A DNA stretch of 64,000 nucleotides from Bursaphelenchus xylophilus. Lineage: Eukaryota; Nematoda; Chromadorea; Rhabditida; Aphelenchoididae. The notes beneath the pieces are model-generated. The model made no database searches. It was not told the origin of the DNA and worked only from the letters and a program-made list of their open reading frames with translations. Shown here piece after piece: positions 43,085-55,000 of the stretch. Numbering within the stretch: position 1 is the first letter of the stretch; each line of letters opens with the position of its first letter. The translations under genes were made by a program, and so were the position numbers. The stretch covers positions 2,046,001 to 2,110,000 of the forward strand of contig CAJFCV020000004.1 in assembly GCA_904066235.2 (NCBI GenBank). Reading direction: 5' to 3'.

Positions 43085-46000
43085 TTATCGTCTTCGCTTC
43101 TGGCTGGTGTTTCTCTGTCGCCATTTGCCCAGTTCTTCTTGATGATCTTCGGGTTTGAGCTGATTCTTCATGCCGGCCAGCAGTTGGACCGTCGCCTGCG
43201 AAGTGATGACAATGGGGCGGATGGCGGTGGGGGTCATCTGTCGCAGGAGTCCTCTGAAGCCCCACAGGCTGTGGGAGGCCGATTCGGTGGAGCTGGTGCT
43301 GTGCCGGACTCTGGCGCGGTCCTCTTTGGCCGCTTGGGATAATTCAAAGGCCGTCTCGCGGACCCCCTCGTAGACCGTGTCGTAGGCGAGATGGAGGCCT
43401 TCGCGGAGGTCGGATGGGACTTGACGGCCTCTGGTCAGGGTTGATTGTTGATGGGGTCGGCGGTGGTCGCGGTATGGCAGGTCGGGGGTGACCAAATCAA
43501 AGGCAAGTTCGGCGGCTCCCTGAAAATCGAATTTTTTAAATATTTTCTCTAAAAAACCGATAAAAAAGTTATCCGTCAGTGTCCCAAATACAATTTTAGA
43601 CTTCATACTTCATTATAAACCCCCTTTTCTAACAATTTCCCATCAATTTCTATCAAAAGTTCCAACTTTTTTTCCAAAACCCCCAAAATCCGGCTTTCAT
43701 GAAAAAATTCCAAAAATCTCAATGTTACGGTAACCCCACACACAAAGTCAACCCCTCATTTTACTCCTTACTACCTCATCTTTGATTTACTACCAAAAAC
43801 ATATACACATTGCAATCCCCCACTTCAAAAACAGCCAAAAACCCCGACCATCTCGATATTATCCATGCCTACCTGAATGACGCTGAAGACCTGTTGAGTT
43901 GCGTCGATCGCAGCCGTCGCCGTGCTGATTCCAAAGCTTGTGGCTCCTCGCTGAATTCCACGGACAATTCGGCCGTCTTCCTTGCGGAACTCGACCAGCG
44001 GGATGTAAAACAAGTCTCGGATGCCTTGAGCTGAAAGAAAAAAATAAAATTATCTCCAAATACTGTCACGAATCACTTCTCTCATACAATATACCACCTC
44101 ACCGCACTCTATGCTACCATTCCGACATGAAGTAAAACCTACTGCCTAATTTGGTGAGTACTGCCCACCGGACTTCGCCGTGAACTACGGCCAGGAATCC
44201 TAGTGGGAAGGGGCTGAGCAAAAGCTCGTAAAATGTGAGGCCGTAGGCAATCCCGTTCGCTGGAAATAAAGGGAGTCATTTTTGGGGATGCAAAGAACCC
44301 ATCGGGGGGGAAAAATTCGGGAATTTTATGGAATTTTCAAAATTTTTGGGTCCCAGCACGAAAACCTGAAATTTTTGGAAACCGCTAAAATCAACATTTC
44401 TCGGGTACTCTCTACTTACTAAAGCCCAATTTTATCAATTCGGCACCTTCTAAATAACTTATTTCAATATTTTTATCAATTGCGGGTCCCACCACGAAAA
44501 CCTGACACCTCAAAAAATCGACCAAAATCCCCTTTGAGGGCCTTCCCTAGGCCTAGTAACTCTCAAAATCCAAAATCCCGACCTTAAACATCCATTCCCG
44601 CTTCCACAATCAGCAAAATTATCTTATAATACCTACCAATTTGGACCAGCGAACTGATGGGCTGATAGCTGCCCACGACGTTCGGGATCTGGTTCGTTTT
44701 GATGTCGATGAGCCATTGATCCAGCGCGTATTGGATGCACTTGTTGAAGCCGAGGATTCCGCGGTCGTTTCGCAGTTCTTTCAAGGTCAATTCGGTGCAT
44801 TTCAGGTTGGTCATTCCGATTAAAAATCCCAAAAACGCGCCTTGATCGGTTTTCACGCGCTTCCCCACGTAGTCCAGACGGATCACACAGGTCGGCTCGA
44901 ACGTGAATTCCCTGAAAAAGTCAAATTTTGAAAAAATAAAAATTTTGAGAATTTTTCAAAAATTTCAAAATTTTTCCGACAAAAAATCAAAAAAAATTAA
45001 AATCCCTAATTTTGTCCCAAATGCTAAATCGACCTCTAAAATACTGTAAAAACATTTCTGCTGCTCCAAAAATCCCCTGGAACTTGCAAAAACATCCAAA
45101 TTTCCCCCAAATTCTTTCAAATCTCACTTGAAGAAGGTGTCTCTTGTATGGACAAAAACTTTGGTCGACGTTTGCGTGGCCTCCGAGTCCGCAGTCGTCG
45201 ACGGAGCGCCGGTTGTGGAGCCCAGGTTGAATATTGGAGGGTTGTCTCGGAGGCTCATGTCCATGATCGTGGGCTGATATGTTGGGATGATCGGCTGACT
45301 CGACGATGGAATTGGTTCGTCGTCAAAGTTGAGGGAACCGTCGAAGAGGTCTTCTGAAACGAAAAAATCGGTTTTCATCAAAATTGGGGTGTATTTAGAC
45401 TTTTGACACTTCTTCCAAAAAAACCAATAACGAAATGTCACATTCCTAAATATAAAAAATAGCTGAAAATTAGCCTCTAACCAGCAGTCAAGCGTTTATT
45501 TTCGATGAAATCCCAAAAAATTTCCCTTTTGACACTTCGTCCAAAAACCCAATAACAAAATGTCACATTCCAAAATCTCCAAAAATAGTGCAAAATAACC
45601 CTCTAATCAACAGACAACGGCTATTTTCGACAAAAATTTCAAAAAACTTGACGTTTGACACTTCGTCCAAAAAACCAATAACGAAATGTCACATTTGAAA
45701 ATCTCCAAAAATAAATCAAAGTTAGCCTCTAACCTACACTAAAGTATTAATTTTCGACAAAAATTTCAAAAAACTTGACTTTTGACACTTCGTCCAAAAA
45801 ACCAATAACGAAATGTCCCACTTTTAAATCCCTTGCAAACCACTCAAAACTTTTTCAAAACACTTTTTGGACCTCTAATCCGAAATTTAACCACATTTCT
45901 CACCCAAATTTTCCGCCTTCTTGTCGTCCAGCTTCAATAACGCGACTCCATCATCTGCGTCCAGGTCAATCAGGCCCTCCGACTCCTGACGTTTTCTCCA

Positions 46001-49000
46001 TTGGACCGCAGGCTCATCCTGCATGGCGAGAAGGCCCACAAAACTTCCAGGTCTTCGGTTCATCGACGGATTCATCGACGAATCCGTGGAGGACTTTCTC
46101 GTCGACGCCATTTCGGACTCCAGGCTGCGCGGCTTCACTTCGGGACTGATTTCCATGACCGGCAGGTCCAGGTCGGGGGTTTGGGTGGTGGGGTCGGGTT
46201 GTGAGTGGTGGATGGACTGTTGGACTTGGGTGAGGAAGTCCTGGATGAATTCGAGGGTGTCCTGATCGATGTTGAGGCGGATGGGAAGCAGAGACATTTT
46301 CAGTTTCCCTTCTCGACATTGGTCTTCCACCATCCGGATCGAGAGGAGTGGGGCCATTCGGCGGGGCATTGATGGGCTGACATACTGCAAAAAAAATGGT
46401 AAAAAGTTACAGTAAGACAAAAATAGGCCCAAAAAACCTCAAAAATAAAAAATTACCGTATCAAAGTCTTACTGTAGAAAATGGAAAAAAAGTTACAGTA
46501 AGACAAACAATTAAAAAAAAACAAAAGTTCAGCAAGTAAAAAAATACATTATTTAGGCCCAAAAAAACTTCAAAAATAAAAAATTACCGTATTAAAGTCT
46601 TACTGTAAAAAATGGAAAAAAGTTACAGTAAGACAAAAAAATTTTTAAAACAAAAGTTCCGCAAATAAAAATATACATTATTCAGTCCCAAAAAACCTCA
46701 AAAATCAAAAACCACCGTATTAAAGTCTTACTGTAGAAAAAATCAAAAAGTTACAGTAACCCAAATTTTCCCCAAAATTTCCAAAAAACCCCAAAAAATC
46801 GGTCATGCGGCCTATTATAACCCTAAATACTCCGACTACCCACCTGGTAAAACAGTTTGTTGATGTCGGACACCAACAAATGGTCTTTGACCTCCACATC
46901 GCCGATGGTCAACATGTTCAAGGACAAGATCGGGGAGTCCTTATTGAAGACCTGCGAGATGAATGAGACCTTGTGGATGTTGGCGCTCACACAGACGGTG
47001 TGATCGCGGAATGGGCCGCCTAAAATTGGAGAAAATTTTATATTGTACTAGACGTAACATACAGCTGCAGACGGCGTATTTTACCCCAAATTTATGACCC
47101 AAAAAATCAAAAATCACATAAAACTGTCTACCAATCTTACTAGTTCCTATTCCAACCAACATTTGCTTAAAAATCAGAGAAATTAAATTTTGGGTCAAGT
47201 GTTTCCCTGCTACCGTAACCCTTCCTTAGCCATCAAATCTCACTGAAATTTCACAAAACCCCTCAAAATACCCCAATCCCTCTATTTCTGCTCTCAAATT
47301 TCCCAAAGCTCGCTGAAAATCCAATTTGGGGTCAAGTCTTACCCTCCGAGTCATGTTTCTCGCAATCATCTCTTCTCATTTCCCACTGACTGTAGGTCCT
47401 TGGTTCGTTCATGGAGTCGCCGAAATCGTTGCCACCGAACAGATAAAACATGATCGAAAAGTCTTTCACTTCGTATTTTATCAATGGCGGCGGATTGGAA
47501 GGCGGTAAACGGACCATTTCATTCAGTTCGTCCGGGTCGGGTACCCTCAAAAAGTCCTCCACAATCACATAATCTTCGTCGAGGAGGCGGACTTTGGGGT
47601 CGCCGGCGGCGTTCGTGATCCCGCTGCCCACAATTTCGTCGATGAGGACGAATTCGTCGTCGCTGAAAGTTTTGGTCGAGGTGCCCGTCAGGTTCAGCCC
47701 ATCGTCCTGAAATTTCTAACCGTTAAAACACAATAAATTTAGTCTTCATAAACACCGCTTACTCTACTTTCACTTCATTTCTCCTCATTCTACAACCTTA
47801 TTTTATCCATCAGACCTCAAAAGGAAAAAAATCAAAATTTCCCCCAAAAAATCTCAAACTTCGAACAACTCAATATTAAAATTACAACGCCATTCCTCAA
47901 CAATTCCAAAAATATAAATCTTGCCCCATTCCGGCCATTTAATTTTCATCTACGACCTTATTTTTGTCATCAGGTCAAAAAAATTCAAAAAAATCTCGAT
48001 TTTTCCCAAAAAAGGAAATAAAAAAAACCAAATCAACAAATATTACATCGACTAGCCCATAAATCACAATCTACACCACATTTCCAAGTTATATATAACT
48101 CATAACCATCTAAAATTTCAAAAAATTCCGAAAATCGCTCATTTCTTCAAAAAACTATCCTTTTCCCTCAAAATCACCCCCAAAACCCCTTCCAATTCTT
48201 ACCTTTTCAAAGACCGGTGACTCCGGAGTGAGGTCATGTACCGGTGCATCGAAAACCGTCTGATTCCAGTCTCCAAGGGCCGAATCTTGCATGGCGGAGG
48301 CCATCTCCGCCAGGATCGGGTCTTCTTCCTTTTTTGGCTCGGAAATCGTCTCCTCCTTCGCCTCATAGCCCTCCATTCGGCTGGCCAATGGGGTCTTCTC
48401 CTCTTCCATGGCGGACTCCATCAATTCCACCAGCTTCTCGTGCTGTTCCGGCGTGATTTTCTTCGCCGGACTCGAGGCGGCGCTCTGCACGGACTGGGCC
48501 GACAGCGACGAGGCGGACGCGCGTTTCTGGCGCGGAAGGGAGGCCGATGAAGTGGGGTTGGAGCGGAGGCTGGAGCCGTGCGAAGAGATGGATGGGGGGT
48601 CCTCTTCGTCCTCTGGGATGGGCTCGGGCGGAGGGGGTTTCGCGGCCAAAGTCTTGCCAATGTCCTGAAACAAAGGTTTGCAAATTTAATTCACAATGTT
48701 TTGAACATTCATTTGCAATCATTTCCAACCTATCTGAACCGTGAAAACTTGAAAAAAAAAACAAAAAAAAATTTCAAAAATTTTAATTTTTTTTTATAAA
48801 ATCAGTCATCACGGCATCAAAAACCCTTAAAAAATGCCAAAAAAATCGTTTACAATCATTTCCAACCTATCTGAACCGCAAAAAACTTGAAAAAATTTCA
48901 AAAATTTTAATTTTTTTTATAAAATCAGTCATCATGACATCAAAGACCCTTAAAAATCCCGAAAAAATCATCTACCATCTATTCCAGACCACTTTGCATC

Positions 49001-52000
49001 CATTTCCACAAAAAAAATCGGGTATGGCAAGGTGGGACCATCTTTAAAAAAAATTTTTTTTTTACCCCGCCCTCGGAAAAACCGCTCAAAATTACTTCTT
49101 CAATCCTAATAATGTCCACAAAATTCAAACCACTTAAAATTTTCCCCGCCTTCCCTCTCAATCGACCATTTTTTTAAATCTTCCTCTTACCGATTCCATG
49201 AATTCCGTGACCATATTTGCCAGTTCCGTGATGGTGTCGGAGCAGGTCCATACAATAAAATCATCGTTCGTGACACGAATAGCGAGTTGCGGTTGTGCGT
49301 CGGCTTCAATTTCTCCGCCAGGCTGATAAACCAGGTCCAATCTGAGGAGGCCTAGACGGGCCAGTTTGACAAACCTCGTTCTTTGGACGCGCTTCTGATC
49401 CTCGAAGCCGAGACGCTTCGGGCCCGACAAGGTGGGGCGTTTCTTGGCCAAATAGAGGTGGGAGTTTTCTAGGAGGACTTCGAATCGATGGGTTTCCGAC
49501 TGTTCCAGGAAGGCGGCCGAAAGATTGCAGGAGCCGATTCCGACCCTAAAAAACAAAAAATTTTGAATTTTTACAGGGTGGGGCATCTTTGTGGCCCGAT
49601 TTGAATTGGCTATAACTTCTTTAGCTTTTGGCGAAATCTTAAAATTCTTTTTTTCCCTGAATCCTCTGACAACCCCATTTTGTATGATACCAAATATGTT
49701 ATACATAGTGAGTGTATATCTACAGTTATTGGATTTATTCTTGGAGTTCATTTTTTGGTCGTTTTTCGGTTGTTTTTTCGGCCTTTCCCGGTGTGTCCGA
49801 AAATGGAGTACGGTGCGGAAGAAAAAGCTTGGTCTGTAGTTTGGTACGGAAAGTACGGTCCGGCGATACATGTTCAAAGGGAATACCGCATGAAATACGG
49901 ACGTAATGCCCAACTTCCAGATCGCAAGACAATTCGACGTTCGTGGAATAAGTTTCTTGAGACTGCCAGCGTTAACAGGAAACAAAAAAAGCAGGAAAGA
50001 TGGGTATGAACGGAGTTGAAAATTGAAGAAGTTTTGTCAAAATTCCGAGAAAATCCGCATATGAGTACACGAAGTTTGGCCAGAACCGAGGGAATGCCTT
50101 CACCAAGGACCATTCGACGAACTCTGGAGGTTGATCTTCACTTTTTGTTCTTATTCTCATCGTCGATTTTCGGAAGGGGAAATTCCACCGTATTTTTCTT
50201 CCGCACCGTACTCCATTTCCGGATACACCGTGAAAGACCGAAAAAACAACCGAAAAACGACCGAAAAAATGAACTCCAAGAATAAATCCAATAACTGTAG
50301 GTATACACTTACTATGTATAACATATTTGGTACCAAACAAAATGGGGTTGTCAGAGGATTCAGGGAAAAAAAGAATTTTAAGATTTGGCCAAAAGCTAAA
50401 GAAGTTATAGCCAATTCAAATCGGGCCACAAAGATGCCCCACCCTGTATTATCCAAAATCACTCTTCATGGCCAACACTGTTTCTGTTACCCTCTGACTC
50501 CTCCATAACTACTCCAACAAAATTTTTTTTACAAAATTTTGTTTCATCAGCCATCTACTACTACGTCGTCCAGAAAGTTCGTACATTTTTTTTCATTGCC
50601 TTGTTTTACAAGGGTTGTTTATTCTTTGGCAAAGGGAATATATTTGTTTGATACAGCTTTTTCTCCTCTACAAAACTGTGTATTTAGTTTTTTTCGAAAA
50701 TCTAATTTTTCATTATTTTTCAGGCTCAGAAATGAACCATCCGGGAGCAACAATTAAAAATAGTGAAAAATTAAATTTTCAAAAAAAAAAAACCAACTAA
50801 ATACACAGTTTTGTAGAGGAGAAAAAGCTGTATCAAATAACTATATTCCCCTTGCCAAACAACAAACAACCCTTGTAAAACAAAGCAATGAAAAAAATGT
50901 ACGAACTTTCTGGACGACCTACTACAATATCCAAATCCCCAAACCAACACAAAATCCCCTCGTACCTCAAAATCATTGGTGATTCCGGCACCACATCGGC
51001 ATGATCGTAAGCTAGGACCACATTGGAGACGTTCAGATGGATTCCCATTGAGACTTTTGGCCATTCGTATCCGGGCACCCCATAATCTCGGAGGACAAAA
51101 AAGTCGGTGAATTGTTGAGAGAAGTGATGTTTCGGGTTTATGGTGGGCCTTAGGCGCACTGTGGAGTTGCGGACGGCGAATGCGACCACGATTTTGCGGA
51201 TATTGTCCTCGGGGATCTGGTGGATTTTCAATGCCACCGCCAAGGAGTCGTTTTCATCGGGCTGCAGGGGTTCGGTGACCTGAAATACGTATCAGTATTA
51301 CTCAAATTTTATAATTCAATGTAAAATACGAAAATTTGGCACGTAATAAAAAATTGGTCACACTCCAAAAATCAGGATTTTTTTCGGGAAAAAATCAATA
51401 CTGACACTTCGCAACATCCCAAATTTTTTTTCTAGTCCTCAGAAATTCCTATTGTCACCATCTTCAATTCAAATTATATCAAAAACCCATTTATTCGAAA
51501 AAAAATTTCAAAAAATCAATATTGACACTTCGCAACATCCCAAAAAAAATTTTTTTTTCCAAAATTCCTATTATCATCATCTCCAATTCAAATTTTATCA
51601 AAAAAACCCCCATTTATCCAAAAAAAATTTTTCAAAATCAATATTGGCACTTCGCAACATTCCAAAAACATTTTTTTTCTAGTACTTCAAAATCCCTATT
51701 GTCACCATCTCCAATTCAAATTTTATCAAAAAAACCCCCATTTTTTCAAAAAAAAAATCAAAAAATCAATATTGACACTTCGCCACACTCCAAAAAAAAA
51801 TTGCAAAACTTTGTCCAGCCCTCCAAAATTCCCATTGTCACCATGTTCAATTCAAATTATATAAAAATTTACGATTCTTTGCAATTTCTCAAAAAAAAAT
51901 CAATACTGACATATTGACACTTCGTCAAATTAAAATTTCTTCCTTATTTGCTGACAAAAAGCATTCAAATCTCCCTCCAATCGAACAAAAAGATATTTTC

Positions 52001-55000
52001 GTCAAATTCAAGCCCACCCTACCTGAAGCGGCTCCACATGCGTGTCGGTGCTTCTTCTCGTGCAAAAGTTGGCTTCCATTACGTTCCGTTGCAAACTCTT
52101 TGTGCCATCGATCAGATTGCGGTGGTACACATGGCTCTTATGACTTGTCATGAACATATAGTCCAGATTTGGGTCTTGATCGAAGCCATGGACGAGGAAT
52201 AATTGAGCTTCGGCCAGTTCCAATCCGAACTGGACCCCAAATTCTTGATGTTCTTTTTTCGGCGCCTCCGGATCCCTGACCTTCGTCTGGAGCAGGGCTT
52301 TGGCTTTCTGCGCCTTCAGGCCGAATGTGAAGAGGTTCCCTTTGGCGCCGGAGCTTTCGTCTTCGTCTTCTTTGTAGTTGGACTTGGACGATCCATTTGA
52401 TGCGCCAAAGTCGGCGTAGCGCCCGCATTCCTTGAAGCTGTGAGATTGGGCTCGTTTCCGTTCTTGGGCCTGCAATGAAACACATTGTTCATTGATTGCA
52501 ATAGATTTCGACCAATTTTTGGACAATTTTTATATTGCACTAGGTCAACTGATGTGAAAACCTCAATTTTCCAATTTTAATATTCTCTACAACTTTCAGC
52601 CTTTAGGCATATCAGATTCTACACCCGTAAGCTTCATAAGGGATGAAAACCAAACGCGATAAACCACCTAACTTTTCATATACATCACGACTTTGCTATT
52701 GATCTCATTCTTGATATAAACCAATAACACACCCAAAAAATGTTATTTTCAAGTTTAGATCAGTTTAATATTACTTTTTTGCCGCTACATTTGCCTTTAT
52801 TTCTTATCCTTCCTTCTACTTTTCAAATTATTATCTTATCCATGCCCAAGGTTCAGATCTCAAATACAACATTTTACTGACTTGTAAACCCGAGTTTTTT
52901 GTCGTTGTATACCATTCCACTACGCAGAGGTCATTGCTTCGAAGTTTCACCCCAATCAACCTTCTACTTTTGAAATTATTACCTTATCCATGATCAAGCT
53001 TCAGATCTCAAAAACAATATTTTACAGACTTCAAAATCTTCTTTTTTGTTGTTTTATCTTGTTCCACTACCCAGAGATCATTCCCTCATATTTTCACCCC
53101 AATCAACCACCTACTTTTCAAATTATTATCTTATCCATGACCAAGGTTCATATCTCAAATACAACATTTTACACTCTTCAAAACCTGCGTTTTTTGTCGT
53201 TTTCTATTGTTCCACTACCCAAAGGCCACATTCTTCAAAATCTCACCCCAATCAACCCTCCCCTTTTAAAATTATTACCTTATCCATGGCCAAGGTTCAT
53301 ATCTCAAATACAATATTTCAATGACTTCAAACCCCGGGTTTTAGCTGTTTCCTGCCCTTCCACTACCCGGAGGCCCTTTCCCTCAAGCTTCCACCCTAAT
53401 CAGCCTCCCACTTTTCAAATTATTATCTTCTCCATGACATTAGTCACTCCTCCTCCTAAAAATCTCAATTTTCCCCTGAACTCCCTCAAACCCTCCCAAA
53501 AGCCCTCCTCTCACCTTATAAACACTAGCTTTCGGTTCGAATAACGCAAAATCATTCGCAAATCTATTGTACATCACTTCCAGGAATTCATGTGAGGGTA
53601 TGTGTAGATTGAGCTGCGGTAAGTTCAGTTCCACATTGACCTTGGCCAATTGCTTCGCTTTGTCAGCAAACTCCCTGAGCTCTTCATTGGTGCCGGGCCG
53701 GACAATCTTCTGGCCTTCGTAGAAGCTGCCGTCCTTGCTGAAGGGGCCTTCCGCCTTGTTGTCGGCGCCCATTTGGAAGTAGCTTTCGTACATCGACTTG
53801 GCCATCAATGGCTCTGGTTTATTGCTGAGAGCTAGAGTGCGATTCCTCGAGTCAAAGGTCACTTTGATATGGACATTTTGAGTGCGCAGACTGTCGGAAT
53901 TGAAGCCGTTCGCGTAGAGGAAGGTCATGTCTTCGTGCCGGCAATTCAGGACGCTGCTGTTCCCGATGAACGAGCCCTGCAGTGAGGCGGCGTAGACGTT
54001 GAAAATCGCGTTCGTTGCGAGACTTTCGGGGTCGAATTTCGGCATCTCCAGGCGCGCTTCGTCCAGTTGGAGCTTCAGAAATTCGGGATGTAAATTCCGT
54101 TTCGATGCAGGTGGAGCGGTGTCCGTGTAGTCGGCGACCGGGATGCGGAGGTCCACTTCCCATTTTGGGCAGTAAAAACGGACTTGGAGTTGGCTTTTGT
54201 CGGCGCTAAAAAGTGGAAAACTTCAAAATCTTTTAAAAAATTTAAAATTTCATTAAAAAACCGCAAAAAATATTTTTTTTTTAAAAACAGCAAGTCAAAA
54301 AAAATGTCTGATCAGCTTTTCCCAACATATTCCATCTCAAAAAAATCAAAAATTCGCTTAAAAATACCACAAAATTTTCAAAAAATTTCAAAAATTTTTT
54401 ATTTTTCACCTAAAATAAGGTAACATGCCCTCCAAAAAGGTTCCCAAAAATCTTTAAAATACGATCGTTACTTTTTGGCACTCATATCACATCAATTCTC
54501 GCCTAAAAACAACCAAAATTCAAAGCTATCATCAAAAAATCCCAATCTTCACCTAAAACAATAAAAATCCAAATCACATTTACACCCTTCCACATTCCCT
54601 AATCTTCACTCTCTACCCTAAATTTACCTCAAATTCTGGCTGAAAATATCGCTTTCCAGGAAATTTTCCCTCAATCCGCTGTGGAAATGTTCGTTGACCG
54701 AGGAGTTCTGCGGGAGTATCTCATCGACCAGCAAGAGGCTCCGGTCCGTGTAAAAAGGTCTTTTGACCATCAAGAGGGCAATTCGATCGATAATTGAGGG
54801 GTCAATTTCCGACTGGCAAGCTGCCATATTGGCCTCTATCAAGATGGTCGTTTCTTTCGAATCGATGGCATTTGTGACCCTCAAAGTCAGGTTCGAATCG
54901 GCGGTTGGGTTGATGTTGGCGTAGGGCCTTGAAGCGGAGGGCTCGGAGGTTTCGAAGCGGGAAAAATTGAGGAGATCCACCTGAAAATCAACAAATTATA

